NCBI GenBank assembly: GCA_018374635.1
Contig: JAHAEW010000045.1
Coordinates: forward strand, 1-25,825
DNA length: 25,825 nt
Direction: 5' to 3'
Source: Clostridiales bacterium
GTDB lineage: Bacteria > Bacillota > Clostridia > Oscillospirales > Oscillospiraceae
The notes under the pieces are model-generated. The model was given only the letters and a program-made list of their open reading frames with translations, did not search any database and was not told where the DNA came from. The position numbers were made by a program, and so were the translations under genes. Below, one piece after another: positions 7,123-14,607 of the stretch; position 1 is the first letter of the stretch; each line of letters opens with the position of its first letter.

Positions 7123-7947
7123 TTACATCTGAGCAAGCATCCCGGCCACCTCGGAGAGGTAGTTGGGCTGGAAGGACTCGATCTCCCCCTGGTCGCAGGC
7201 GGCGGCCAGCTTGGGATCGATGGGCAGGCGGGCCAGCACCTTCAGGCCGTGCTCGGTGGCCACGGCGTCGATGTGGCTCTCGCCAAAGATGGCGTGCCGC
7301 TTGCCGCAGTCAGGACACTGGAAGCAGCTGTAATTTTCCACCAGGCCCAGCACGGGAATGTGCATCATCTCGGCCATCTTGACGGCTTTGGTGACGATCA
7401 TGCTCACCAGGTCCTGGGGCGAGGTGACCATGATGATCCCATCCACGGGGAGGGACTGGAACACCGTCAGGGGCACGTCGCCGGTTCCGGGGGGCATATC
7501 CACGAAGAGATAGTCCAGCTCGCCCCAGATGACGTCGGTCCAGAACTGCTTGACGGTACCGGCGATGACGGGGCCGCGCCAGATGACGGGGTCGGTCTCG
7601 TGCTCGGTGAGGAGGTTGAGGCTCATCACCTCCACCCCGCCCTTGGAGGTCTCGGGGTAAATGCCCAGCTCGCTGCCCGCGGCCCGGGTGTGGATGCCGA
7701 AAGCCTTGGGGATGGAGGGGCCGGTGATATCGGCGTCCAGGATGCCGACCTTCTTGCCCAGGCCGGCCATGGCGCAGGCCAGGGAGGAGGTCACCAGGCT
7801 CTTGCCGACGCCGCCCTTTCCGCTGACGACGGCAATGACCTTCTTGACGTGGGAGAGCTCGTGGGCCGGGGCCTGGAAGCTCTGGGGGCTGGTGCGCTCC
7901 GAGCAGCTCTCGCCGCAGGAGGAGCAGTTGTGGGTGCATTCAGACAT
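7123..7947 (-). CDS. Mrp/NBP35 family Fe-S carrier ATPase
   Basis: A 274-residue P-loop ATPase that probably binds and delivers iron-sulfur clusters. The deviant Walker A motif SGKGGVGKS is at 42-50, followed by the ParA/Mrp-type ILDADITGPSIPKAFG and the DMPPGTGDVPL motif. A cysteine set (CFQCPDCGKRH) near 207-213 contains the CxxC that holds the bridging cluster in Mrp dimers. Residues 4-15 hold four more cysteines (CTHNCSSCGESC), an N-terminal cluster motif like those of NBP35-type proteins. ATG 7947 has AAGGA about 9 nt upstream. It is the last gene of the six-gene leftward operon. Confidence 0.93.
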   Translation of the reverse strand: MSECTHNCSSCGESCSERTSPQSFQAPAHELSHVKKVIAVVSGKGGVGKSLVTSSLACAMAGLGKKVGILDADITGPSIPKAFGIHTRAAGSELGIYPETSKGGVEVMSLNLLTEHETDPVIWRGPVIAGTVKQFWTDVIWGELDYLFVDMPPGTGDVPLTVFQSLPVDGIIMVTSPQDLVSMIVTKAVKMAEMMHIPVLGLVENYSCFQCPDCGKRHAIFGESHIDAVATEHGLKVLARLPIDPKLAAACDQGEIESFQPNYLSEVAGMLAQM

Positions 7948-7991
7948 GGGGCGTGTTCCTTCTTTCTTGTATTTCTCCAGGCAGATGGGGT

Positions 7992-8939
7992 TTATTTGTA
8001 ACGGTAGGTCCCGCCGCCGATGAACTCCCGGATCAGGGAGCTGGGCGGGACCAGGACGGGGTCGATGGGTTCAAACCAGCGGAAGGCGTCCAGCAGGTCG
8101 TGGAGCTCTTCCCAGCGGGGATTGCTCCGGGGCAGGCCCTCCAGAGCCCGGGCCAGGGGCGCGGCGTAGTTGGCAAAGACCGCCGCCTCATAGGGCAGAG
8201 AGGAGTCCACCACGATGTGGGCCCGGCCCTTGTAGGGGGAGATATACCGCTTCTCCCCCCGGCGGACGTTGTGCCACATGGACAGGGTGTCGGTGAGGTC
8301 GGTGCCCCGGAAGTTGCAGTCCCGCACGGCCCGGCGGGTAATGCGCATCCAGGTGCCCTTGAAGCGGACCGCCCCGTCCTCCAGCACGTCGGAGCGGGCC
8401 GAGACATACAGGGCGGTGGCCTCGGGATGGCGCCCGGCGATGTCGTCGTTCAGGGCGTGGATGCCCTCGAAGATGGCTACCTCATTGTCCCGGAGGCGGA
8501 GGGGCCAGCCCTTGGCGTCGTTGCGCATCTGGCGGGAGAACTCAAACCGGGGGATGGTGACCTCCTCCCCCTGGGAGAGGCGGGTGAAGGTCTCGTCCAG
8601 CAGGGCCATGTCCAGCATCCGGGGGGACTCAAAGTCGATGTCCCCCTCCGGGGTGCGGGGCGCGGCGGGGTGGCTGGGGGCGTGGAAGTAATTGTCCAGC
8701 GAGACAGTGTGGGTATTCACCCCCCGGCGCTCCAGCTCCTCCTCCAGCTTGAGGGCGGAGGTGGTCTTGCCGGAGCCCGACGGGCCGGAGAGGAGCACGA
8801 TGGGGCTCTTCTCCATGCGCTGGACGATGACGCCGGCCGCGTGGCGGATACGGGCCTGGTAGGCCTCGTCACACTCGGCCAGAAAGGCGGCGGGGTCGCG
8901 CCGGGTGCGCGTCCGGATCTCCGTAAGGGAATAGGCCAT
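7992..8939 (-). CDS. uridine kinase family nucleoside kinase
   Basis: A 315-residue kinase of the phosphoribulokinase/uridine kinase superfamily. The P-loop GPSGSGKTT is at 52-60. The VSLDNYF stretch near 79-85 matches the substrate-side aspartate of uridine kinases, and IFEGIHAL near 155 matches the EGI/V motif. It would phosphorylate a nucleoside such as uridine or cytidine with NTP. Many clostridial relatives are about 550 residues, with an N-terminal TGS/threonyl-tRNA-synthetase-like domain; that part is absent here and replaced by about 40 residues. ATG 8939 has AAAGGAGG at 6 nt. It sits 21 nt downstream of hemZ in the leftward operon. Confidence 0.88.
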   Translation of the reverse strand: MAYSLTEIRTRTRRDPAAFLAECDEAYQARIRHAAGVIVQRMEKSPIVLLSGPSGSGKTTSALKLEEELERRGVNTHTVSLDNYFHAPSHPAAPRTPEGDIDFESPRMLDMALLDETFTRLSQGEEVTIPRFEFSRQMRNDAKGWPLRLRDNEVAIFEGIHALNDDIAGRHPEATALYVSARSDVLEDGAVRFKGTWMRITRRAVRDCNFRGTDLTDTLSMWHNVRRGEKRYISPYKGRAHIVVDSSLPYEAAVFANYAAPLARALEGLPRSNPRWEELHDLLDAFRWFEPIDPVLVPPSSLIREFIGGGTYRYK

Positions 8940-8960
8940 AAAGCCTCCTTTCCGGGGGGC

Positions 8961-10457
8961 TCACTCCCCCTGACGCAGCTGGAGCAGGAAGTCGGCGGCC
9001 TGATGCTTGCCGCGCAGGAGCTTCTCCAGGCTGTCCACATACTCGTGGGGATATTTCGGATTGGCGATGCGCTCGATGCGCCCGGTTCGGGGGTGGACCA
9101 GCTTGGTCACGCCGCCCCCTCCAAGAGATAGTATGGTGTGGAGCTCCTCCATCATGCAGATATTGTAGAGACTTTCCCACCCCGGTCTGGCCCAGCCCAC
9201 ATTTTCAAAGGAGCCGGACATGTACTTCTGCCGGTAGAGGTAGTAGGGCGCCTGTCCGTGGGCGCGCAGGGTCTCCCACGCATAGGAGAGCATGGCGTCC
9301 ACATCCTCCGCCGCGGGCAGGACGGGGCCCTCCCCCGTGCCGTCCCCCATCAGACGGGAGCCCTTCTTGAGAGCCAGGGTGTGGACGGTCACGTTCTCCG
9401 GCCCCAGCGCAAGGACCTGGTCCAGGGAGGCGCGGAAGCCCTCCGGCGTGTCCTGGGGCAGCCCGGCGATGAGGTCCATGTTGACGCAGGGGATGCCCGA
9501 GGCGCGCACCAGCTCGAAGGAGCGCAGGATGTCGGCGGCGGTGTGGGCCCGGCCCATGGCGGTGAGGACGGCGTCCTGCATGGTCTGGGGATTGACCGAC
9601 ACCCGCTGCACCCCCTGGCGGTGCAGGACGGAGAGTTTCTCCCCGGTGATGGTGTCGGGCCGCCCGGCCTCCACCGTGTACTCGGTACAGCGGGAGAGGT
9701 CGAAGCGCTCCTCCACCCGGCCCAGGAGCCGCTCCAGCTGGGGCGCGCTCAGGGTGGTGGGGGTGCCGCCCCCCACATAGAGGGAGCGCACCGCGTACCC
9801 GGCCCGGCGCAGCTCCTCCGCCGTGGCGTCCACTTCCCGGAGGAGCACCTCCAGAAAGGGCGAGAGGAGCTTGAGGGTCCGGCCCACGTCGGCCGAGACA
9901 AAGGAACAGTAGGCGCACCGGGTGGGACAGAAGGGGATGCCGATGTAGAGGGAGACCTCATCCTCCCGCAGGCTCCGTTTGGCCCGCAGGCTGGCCTGAG
10001 CGCAGTCCAGGGCCAGGGCGGCCCGGCCCGGGGAGACCCGGTAGGTCTCCCGCAGCTCCTCTTCCGCCTCCCGGGGCGTGGCGCCCCGCTCCATGGCCCG
10101 GGTGGGGATCTTGACCGGGCGCACGCCGGTGAGGGCGCCCCAGGGGGGCTCGCGGCCCAGGGCGGCCGCTCCGGCCCGGTAGAAGGCCAGCTTCAGGATG
10201 CGCTGGCACACCCGGTCCCGGACGAGGGCATCGGCTCCGCTTGGCAGGGGGGCGGAGTCCTCCCCCGCCGTCTCCCTGCCCTGCCAGCGGAGGGCGGCAC
10301 GGGCGTGCAGGGTATCTCCCTGGGCGGTGAGGGTGAGGAGGACGGCGTTTGCCCCGTCAGGGGCGGGGGCATAGTCGGGCCGCTCCTCGGGAAAGAGGGT
10401 GAGCATCATCTGCTCGGCGGCGTATCGGTAGTCATGTCCTTGTAAGGTCAGATGCAT
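8961..10457 (-). CDS. hemZ: HemZ-like radical SAM coproporphyrinogen dehydrogenase
   Basis: A 498-residue protein, close to the length of HemZ of Bacillus (about 500). The radical SAM centre is IPFCPTRCAYCSF near 172-184 (C-x3-C-x2-C, binding a 4Fe-4S cluster). It is followed by YVGGGTPTTLS and the HemN-type VNMDLIAGLPQDT stretch. An N-terminal extension of about 165 residues separates it from plain HemN/HemW. The expected reaction is oxygen-independent oxidative decarboxylation of coproporphyrinogen III, but proven substrates exist for few HemZ proteins. ATG 10457 has no recognisable Shine-Dalgarno; the start is chosen from the family-like N-terminus. Translation may depend on coupling to the MBL gene 38 nt upstream. 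Confidence 0.87.
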   Translation of the reverse strand: MHLTLQGHDYRYAAEQMMLTLFPEERPDYAPAPDGANAVLLTLTAQGDTLHARAALRWQGRETAGEDSAPLPSGADALVRDRVCQRILKLAFYRAGAAALGREPPWGALTGVRPVKIPTRAMERGATPREAEEELRETYRVSPGRAALALDCAQASLRAKRSLREDEVSLYIGIPFCPTRCAYCSFVSADVGRTLKLLSPFLEVLLREVDATAEELRRAGYAVRSLYVGGGTPTTLSAPQLERLLGRVEERFDLSRCTEYTVEAGRPDTITGEKLSVLHRQGVQRVSVNPQTMQDAVLTAMGRAHTAADILRSFELVRASGIPCVNMDLIAGLPQDTPEGFRASLDQVLALGPENVTVHTLALKKGSRLMGDGTGEGPVLPAAEDVDAMLSYAWETLRAHGQAPYYLYRQKYMSGSFENVGWARPGWESLYNICMMEELHTILSLGGGGVTKLVHPRTGRIERIANPKYPHEYVDSLEKLLRGKHQAADFLLQLRQGE

Positions 10458-10477
10458 AAGAGGGACGGAAGGGCCCC

Positions 10478-10491
10478 GTTTCCCGGGAAAC
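10478..10491. other. perfect 14-bp palindrome in hemZ leader
   Basis: GTTTCCCGGGAAAC is self-complementary and occupies the short gap between the MBL gene stop and the hemZ start, where a ribosome site would be expected. It could be a protein-binding site or a small RNA hairpin; no function is shown. Confidence 0.4.
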
Positions 10492-10495
10492 AGAG

Positions 10496-11107
10496 TCAGT
10501 CTTCCTTCATCGCCTCCTTCAGGTAGTAGTTGTATTTGCGCTCATGGTCCAGGGTGGAGGGGTCCATGTGGCCGGGCAGGACGGTCAGGTCCCCCTCCAG
10601 TCCGCCCAGGCGGCGGAGGGAGGCGCGCATCGCGTCATAGCTTCCCCCGGGCAGGTCGGTGCGGCCCATGGAGCCCTTGAAGAGGGTGTCGCCGGTGAGC
10701 AGGGTGTCCCCCGCCCGCAGGACCACGGAGCCCTCGGTGTGGCCGGGGGTGTGGAGGACCTCCAGGTCCACCCCGCCCACCTGCACATGGTCTCCGTCCT
10801 GGTAGAAGGTGAGCTCCCCCATCTCCTCGATGCGGAAAAAGGGCTTGGGCATCTCGGCGTCGCCGGGGTGGACGTAGACGGGCACGCCGGGCAGCTCCTG
10901 CCGCAGGGCGGGCACGCCCATGGTGTGGTCATAGTGGGCGTGGGTCAGGAGGATGCACTGCACCTCCCACCCCTCTGCACGGACGGTGGACAGGATGCGG
11001 GGATCGGGGTCGCCGGGATCGACGATGGCGCAGCGCTTGCTGGCCTCATCGGCCACTAGATAGCAGTTGGTGGACACGGCGGGGAGCAAAATGGTCTTGA
11101 TTACCAT
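10496..11107 (-). CDS. MBL fold metallo-hydrolase (glyoxalase II-like)
   Basis: A 203-residue metallo-beta-lactamase-fold hydrolase. The zinc motif THAHYDH is at 55-61, and further ligands lie in HTPGHTEGS (about 124-132) and PGHMDPSTLDHE (about 180-191). It is in the size range of short glyoxalase-II-like hydrolases, which cleave thioesters such as S-lactoylglutathione analogues; the true substrate is unknown. ATG 11107 is chosen because GAGG lies 8 nt upstream; the in-frame GTG at 11116 would overlap that site. It lies 26 nt downstream of dtd, the common clostridial order. Confidence 0.9.
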   Translation of the reverse strand: MVIKTILLPAVSTNCYLVADEASKRCAIVDPGDPDPRILSTVRAEGWEVQCILLTHAHYDHTMGVPALRQELPGVPVYVHPGDAEMPKPFFRIEEMGELTFYQDGDHVQVGGVDLEVLHTPGHTEGSVVLRAGDTLLTGDTLFKGSMGRTDLPGGSYDAMRASLRRLGGLEGDLTVLPGHMDPSTLDHERKYNYYLKEAMKED

Positions 11108-11133
11108 GGAAATCACCTCAGTCAGAGATCGTA

Positions 11134-11577
11134 TTACATGTGGTCAGTGTCAAAGAGAATAGTGACGGGGCCGTCGTTCTGAGAGAACACTTGCATATCG
11201 GCGCCGAATTCGCCATGTTCCACGTGAAACCCTCTGCCTTCGCACTCGGCCATGAACTTCTCGTAGAGAGGGACGGCGATGTCGGGCTTGGCGGCCCCAG
11301 TGAAGCCGGGCCGGCGGCTCTTGGTGTCAGCGTAGAGGGTAAACTGGGAGACCACCAGAAGGCTTCCCCCCACCGCCTCCAGATTGCGGTTCATCTTGCC
11401 GTTCTCGTCCTCAAAGACCCGCAGGCCGCAGACCTTATCGGCCATCTTGACGGCCTGGGCCCCGGTGTCGTTGGGACCCACCCCCAGCAGGACCAAAAAG
11501 CCCTGGCCGATGGAGCCGTTGACCCGGCCGCCGATTTCGACGGAGGCGTTTTTCACTCGTGTCACAACTGCGCGCAT
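11134..11577 (-). CDS. dtd: D-aminoacyl-tRNA deacylase
   Basis: A 147-residue protein of the usual DTD length. It hydrolyses D-amino acids (and mischarged glycine) from tRNA, protecting translation. The two diagnostic stretches are present: SQFTLYAD near 78-85 and NDGPVTILFDT near 134-144, which carries the active-site GP dipeptide in the variant form NDGPVT. ATG 11577 has AAGGA 7 nt upstream. Its neighbour upstream in the operon is an alanine-racemase-like gene, so the pair would suit D-amino-acid handling if that racemase were active, which its sequence makes doubtful. Confidence 0.95.
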   Translation of the reverse strand: MRAVVTRVKNASVEIGGRVNGSIGQGFLVLLGVGPNDTGAQAVKMADKVCGLRVFEDENGKMNRNLEAVGGSLLVVSQFTLYADTKSRRPGFTGAAKPDIAVPLYEKFMAECEGRGFHVEHGEFGADMQVFSQNDGPVTILFDTDHM

Positions 11578-11607
11578 ACTATCATCCTTTATCTGTATCG
11601 TGTGGAG

Positions 11608-12675
11608 CTACCGGTATTCCCGCTTCATGCCCCGGGCATACATGGGGTCGATGTCAAAATGGACCAGATCGCCGGCCGAGCACTTGAGGTCGGTCACGTC
11701 CACCAGGGTCTCAATGGCGCCGATGCGGCCCAGGACCCGGGCTTTCTGCCCGTTGACCCGCACGGTGATGTGGCGGCCGCGCCACCAGCGGCGCAGGGTG
11801 GCCCAAAGCCCTGCGTCCCGGGCCCGGGAGCCCCCGAAGCCGTTCTGATAGCCCACCGGGATCACGGCGATCCGGGTGGGACGGCGGAGGCGGACGGTGG
11901 ACTCGTTGCCCACGGTGTAGTCCTTGGGGACCCAGCGGGTCTCCTCGATGCCGGCCTCACCGTAGCCCGCCCGGAGCAGGCCGTCTCCCCGGCGGCGGCG
12001 GCAGCGGCCCAGCAGGACCGACCCGGCCCGCACCGCGTCCATCCGGGCAAAGTCATAGTGCATCAGGGCGTAGGAGCCGGCGGCATGGACGACTCCGGTC
12101 TCAAAGCCGGCCTGGCGCACCGCCTCCACTACCCGGTGGAACTGCTTGAGCTGCTCGGCGGCGCTGTGCCCGTCGGCGTGGATGGAGTGGACCTGGGTAT
12201 AGATGCCGGAGAGGGCCACATTGGGCAGGTTCCGGTAGACGTTTACAATCTTCTCCGGCTCCCCGGCCAGAAAACCGCCGAAGCCCAGGCCGGTATCCAC
12301 CTGGATGTGGGCCTCGGCCACGGTGGAGCGGGCCTCCGCCGCGCTGTTGAGGGCCAGGCCCGTGTCCACCGAGCCCACGGTACACACCACGTTCAGGTCC
12401 AGCAGGCGGTCCAGCTCCTCCCGGTCGGTGGTGGCGCGGAGCATGAGGATCTCCTCGTCCAACAGGCCGGCCTTGCGCACGGCCTCGGCCTCCTCCGGCT
12501 CGGACACGGCAAAGCGGCGGACCCCCTCCTCCCGGAGGAAGCGGGCCAGCTCCGCCGTACCCGCACCGCCGCCGTCCCCGGTGAGGACCCCGTAGATGGC
12601 GGCGCTGCCCGCCCGCTCTTTCACCACGGCAAGATTGTGTTTCAGGGCCTTTTTCTCCAAAACCAGTGTTTTCAA
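11608..12675 (-). CDS. alanine racemase-like protein lacking PLP lysine
   Basis: A 355-residue protein with the alanine racemase layout: N-terminal TIM barrel (about 5-230) and C-terminal beta domain (about 240-350). The family normally begins with a VVKANAYGHG-like motif whose lysine binds PLP. Here the equivalent is VLTGDGGGAG (30-39): Thr32 (ACC) replaces the lysine and Gly36 (GGC) the tyrosine. Other landmarks persist, including the arginine of AVRAG, and GYQNG with Tyr276 in place of the second catalytic base. It may be a catalytically dead paralogue, a binding protein, or an enzyme with changed chemistry. The start is TTG 12675. It is the first gene of the six-gene operon. Confidence 0.8.
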   Translation of the reverse strand: MKTLVLEKKALKHNLAVVKERAGSAAIYGVLTGDGGGAGTAELARFLREEGVRRFAVSEPEEAEAVRKAGLLDEEILMLRATTDREELDRLLDLNVVCTVGSVDTGLALNSAAEARSTVAEAHIQVDTGLGFGGFLAGEPEKIVNVYRNLPNVALSGIYTQVHSIHADGHSAAEQLKQFHRVVEAVRQAGFETGVVHAAGSYALMHYDFARMDAVRAGSVLLGRCRRRRGDGLLRAGYGEAGIEETRWVPKDYTVGNESTVRLRRPTRIAVIPVGYQNGFGGSRARDAGLWATLRRWWRGRHITVRVNGQKARVLGRIGAIETLVDVTDLKCSAGDLVHFDIDPMYARGMKREYR

Positions 12676-12732
12676 CCGCCCTCGCCTCGCTTGTCTCCTT
12701 TGTGTTCCCCCGCGGGGGACAGGTTAGCTTTC

Positions 12733-12761
12733 ATTATAACGCCTCCCCCACCTATCGTCAA
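12733..12761 (-). promoter_or_regulatory. promoter of the six-gene leftward operon
   Basis: Read leftward, TTGACG (complement of 12756-12761) and TATAAT (complement of 12733-12738) are separated by 17 bp. It should drive the alanine-racemase-like gene, dtd, MBL, hemZ, the kinase and mrp; no other strong leftward promoter was seen before the terminator at 7061-7100. Confidence 0.82.
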
Positions 12762-12792
12762 TGAAAAGCGGGGCGGAAGCGGGAGGGAAACC

Positions 12793-12821
12793 TTGTGTTT
12801 TGCCGGGGAAAGTGGTACAAT
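12793..12821 (+). promoter_or_regulatory. promoter of miaB
   Basis: TTGTGT (12793-12798) and TACAAT (12816-12821) are separated by 17 bp, with TG two bases before the -10 box. The start codon is about 46 nt downstream of the -10 box. Confidence 0.65.
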
Positions 12822-12866
12822 TTCTTGATAATACCCTTTGGACAAACAGAAAGCGGAGGAACCGAC

Positions 12867-14270
12867 TTGAAGCGAGAGACGACACAGATCACCGCCGAGC
12901 AGATCGCGGTGCAGATGGACTACTGCATGAAGGTCCACGCCATGAACGCCCAGATGGACCACGCCCCCCTGGCCATGGTGGACACCTATGGCTGCCAGCA
13001 GAACGAGGCCGACTCCGAGCGTCTGCGGGGCTACCTGAGCGAGATGGGCTACGGCTTTACCGACGACGAGCACAAGGCCGACCTGGTGCTGGTGAACACC
13101 TGCGCCATCCGGGAGCACGCCGAGCAGCGCGTGTTGGGCAACGTGGGGGCCCTCACCCACACCAAGCGGGCCAACCCCGGCCAGATCATCTGCCTGTGCG
13201 GCTGCATGGCCCAGGAGGAGCATGTGGCCCAAAAGGTGCGGGAGTCCTACCGTCAGGTGGACCTCCTCTTCGGTCCCCACGCCCTGTGGCGCTTCCCGGA
13301 GCTGCTGTGGCGCTTCCGGGCCACCGGAAAGCGGGTCTTTGAGCACGCCGACGAGGCCGGTTCCATCGCCGAGGGCATCCCGGTGGTGCGCCAGGGCGGC
13401 GTGAAGGCCTGGGTCTCCATCATGTACGGGTGCAACAACTTCTGCACCTACTGCATCGTCCCCTATGTCCGGGGCCGGGAGCGCAGCCGCCGTCCCCAGG
13501 TCATCCTGGAGGAGATCCGGGGCCTGGTGGCCGAGGGCTGCAAGGACATCACTCTCCTGGGCCAGAACGTCAACTCCTACGGCAGGGACCTGGACGAGCC
13601 CATGGACTTTGCCGATCTGCTGAGAGAAGCCGCCGGGATCCCCGGCGACTTCCTGCTGCGCTTTATGACCAGCCATCCCAAGGACGCCTCCCAGAAGCTC
13701 TTTGAGACCATGGCCTCCTCCGAGAAGATCGCCCCCAGCTTCCACCTCCCCTTCCAGGCCGGGAGCGACCGCGTCCTCAAGGCCATGAACCGGGTGTACG
13801 ACCGGGCGGGATACCTGGATAAGGTCCGCCGCCTGCGGGAGCAGATCCCCGACGTGGTCATCACCTCCGACGTGATCGTGGGCTTCCCCGGGGAGACCAC
13901 CGAGGAGTTCGAGGAGACCCTGAGCCTTATCGAGGAGGTCCGCTTTGACGCCCTCTTTACCTTTATCTACTCCCCCCGGGTGGGGACTCCCGCGGCCGGC
14001 ATGCCCGACCCCATGCCCCGGGAGGAGAAGCTCCGCAACTTCCAGCGCCTGGTGGACCGGCAGGATCAGATCTCTGAGGAGAAGCACGCGGCCTACATCG
14101 GCAAGACCGTCCGCTGCCTGGTGGACGGGAAGGACGAGAAGGGCCTCACCGCCCGCACCCCGGGCAACCGGCTGGTCCGCCTCACCGGGGAGGAGTCCCT
14201 CATCGGAAGCTTTGTGGACGTGGCCATCACCGGGGCCAACAAGTGGTCCCTATTCGGCGAGCTGGCCTAA
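12867..14270 (+). CDS. miaB: tRNA-2-methylthio-N6-isopentenyladenosine(37) synthase MiaB
   Basis: A 467-residue methylthiotransferase. The N-terminal UPF0004 domain starts with TYGCQQNEADSE (about 40-51) and includes NTCAIREHAEQR and the CGCMAQE cysteine. The radical SAM motif MYGCNNFCTYCIVPYVRGRE lies near 187-206. A C-terminal TRAM domain (about 400-465) binds tRNA. It adds a methylthio group to i6A37 in tRNAs reading U-starting codons, so it needs the product of MiaA, which is not in this window. The start is TTG 12867 with GGAGGA 6 nt upstream; the upstream in-frame ATG at 12795 lies inside the promoter. Its 3' end overlaps the convergent small gene by 21 bp. Confidence 0.95.
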   Translation: MKRETTQITAEQIAVQMDYCMKVHAMNAQMDHAPLAMVDTYGCQQNEADSERLRGYLSEMGYGFTDDEHKADLVLVNTCAIREHAEQRVLGNVGALTHTKRANPGQIICLCGCMAQEEHVAQKVRESYRQVDLLFGPHALWRFPELLWRFRATGKRVFEHADEAGSIAEGIPVVRQGGVKAWVSIMYGCNNFCTYCIVPYVRGRERSRRPQVILEEIRGLVAEGCKDITLLGQNVNSYGRDLDEPMDFADLLREAAGIPGDFLLRFMTSHPKDASQKLFETMASSEKIAPSFHLPFQAGSDRVLKAMNRVYDRAGYLDKVRRLREQIPDVVITSDVIVGFPGETTEEFEETLSLIEEVRFDALFTFIYSPRVGTPAAGMPDPMPREEKLRNFQRLVDRQDQISEEKHAAYIGKTVRCLVDGKDEKGLTARTPGNRLVRLTGEESLIGSFVDVAITGANKWSLFGELA

Positions 14271-14516
14271 GCTCCCCAGACGAACGCCTGCGGCCAGGGC
14301 GGCGCGGAGGAGCGCATGCTGTTTGGCCTCCCCGGCCAGGGCCTGGAGGCCGCAGAAGTCCTCCAGATGGCCAAGGGCCTCCGGCCCCAGGTGGGCGCGC
14401 AGCCAGTCCAGGTGAAAGTCCCGGTAGGCGCGGTTCTGCTCGTACTCCGGGTCCGTGAGGAACCGCTGCGCCTGCTCCTGAATATAGGGACTGAGATACT
14501 CCAGTAAATCGGGCAT
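14250..14516 (-). CDS. 88-residue protein of unknown function, Xre-linked
   Basis: I do not recognise this protein. It is predicted helical, with an N-terminal MPDLLEYLSPYIQEQ helix and a C-terminal stretch ALLRAALAAGVRLGSLGQLAE. That ending recalls small, uncharacterised proteins next to Xre repressors in clostridial mobile elements, but this is impression, not proof. ATG 14516 has GGGGG 9 nt upstream. A consensus leftward promoter (TTGACA-17-TATGAT) carrying an operator drives it, divergent from two Xre genes, so it is probably repressed by one of them. Its last 21 bp overlap the end of miaB on the other strand. That clear promoter is the best evidence that the gene is real. Confidence 0.65.
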   Translation of the reverse strand: MPDLLEYLSPYIQEQAQRFLTDPEYEQNRAYRDFHLDWLRAHLGPEALGHLEDFCGLQALAGEAKQHALLRAALAAGVRLGSLGQLAE

Positions 14517-14538
14517 CGTTGGATTCCCCCATCCTAAG

Positions 14539-14567
14539 ATAACAGCTCCGTTTGGAGATGTTCTAAT
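14539..14567 (+). promoter_or_regulatory. probable promoter of first Xre gene
   Basis: ATAACA (14539-14544) and TCTAAT (14562-14567) are separated by 17 bp. The match is weaker than its leftward partner. Operator 1 lies in its spacer, and the predicted transcription start falls in operator 2. Confidence 0.5.
14544..14559. promoter_or_regulatory. operator 1 (AGCTCC-N4-GGAGAT)
   Basis: An inverted repeat with 6-bp arms (one mismatch) around GTTT. It matches operator 2 in all but one arm base and lies 30 bp from it, centre to centre, about three helical turns. It occupies the spacer of the rightward promoter and the start region of the leftward one. Confidence 0.75.
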
Positions 14568-14594
14568 CATATCAGCTCCAAATGGAGCTGTCAA
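14566..14594 (-). promoter_or_regulatory. promoter of 88-residue gene
   Basis: Read leftward, TTGACA (complement of 14589-14594) and TATGAT (complement of 14566-14571) are separated by exactly 17 bp. Operator 2 fills the spacer, so a bound repressor should block polymerase directly. Confidence 0.82.
14574..14589. promoter_or_regulatory. operator 2 (AGCTCC-AAAT-GGAGCT)
   Basis: Perfect 6-bp inverted arms around a 4-nt AAAT centre. The most likely ligand is one or both Xre proteins encoded immediately downstream, by the usual autoregulation of such genes. Confidence 0.78.
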
Positions 14595-14607
14595 GAGGAA
14601 ACACGGC

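Noticed and set aside
6938..7132. 64-codon rightward frame after the YtaF-like gene
   Set aside because: It has coding-like composition but no suitable ribosome site, and it reads through the terminator stem and into the end of mrp; at best a gene remnant.
7992..8939. Phosphoribulokinase or pantothenate kinase for the P-loop kinase
   Set aside because: The DNYF and EGI-type motifs and the overall layout fit uridine kinase-like nucleoside kinases better; no Calvin-cycle genes are present.
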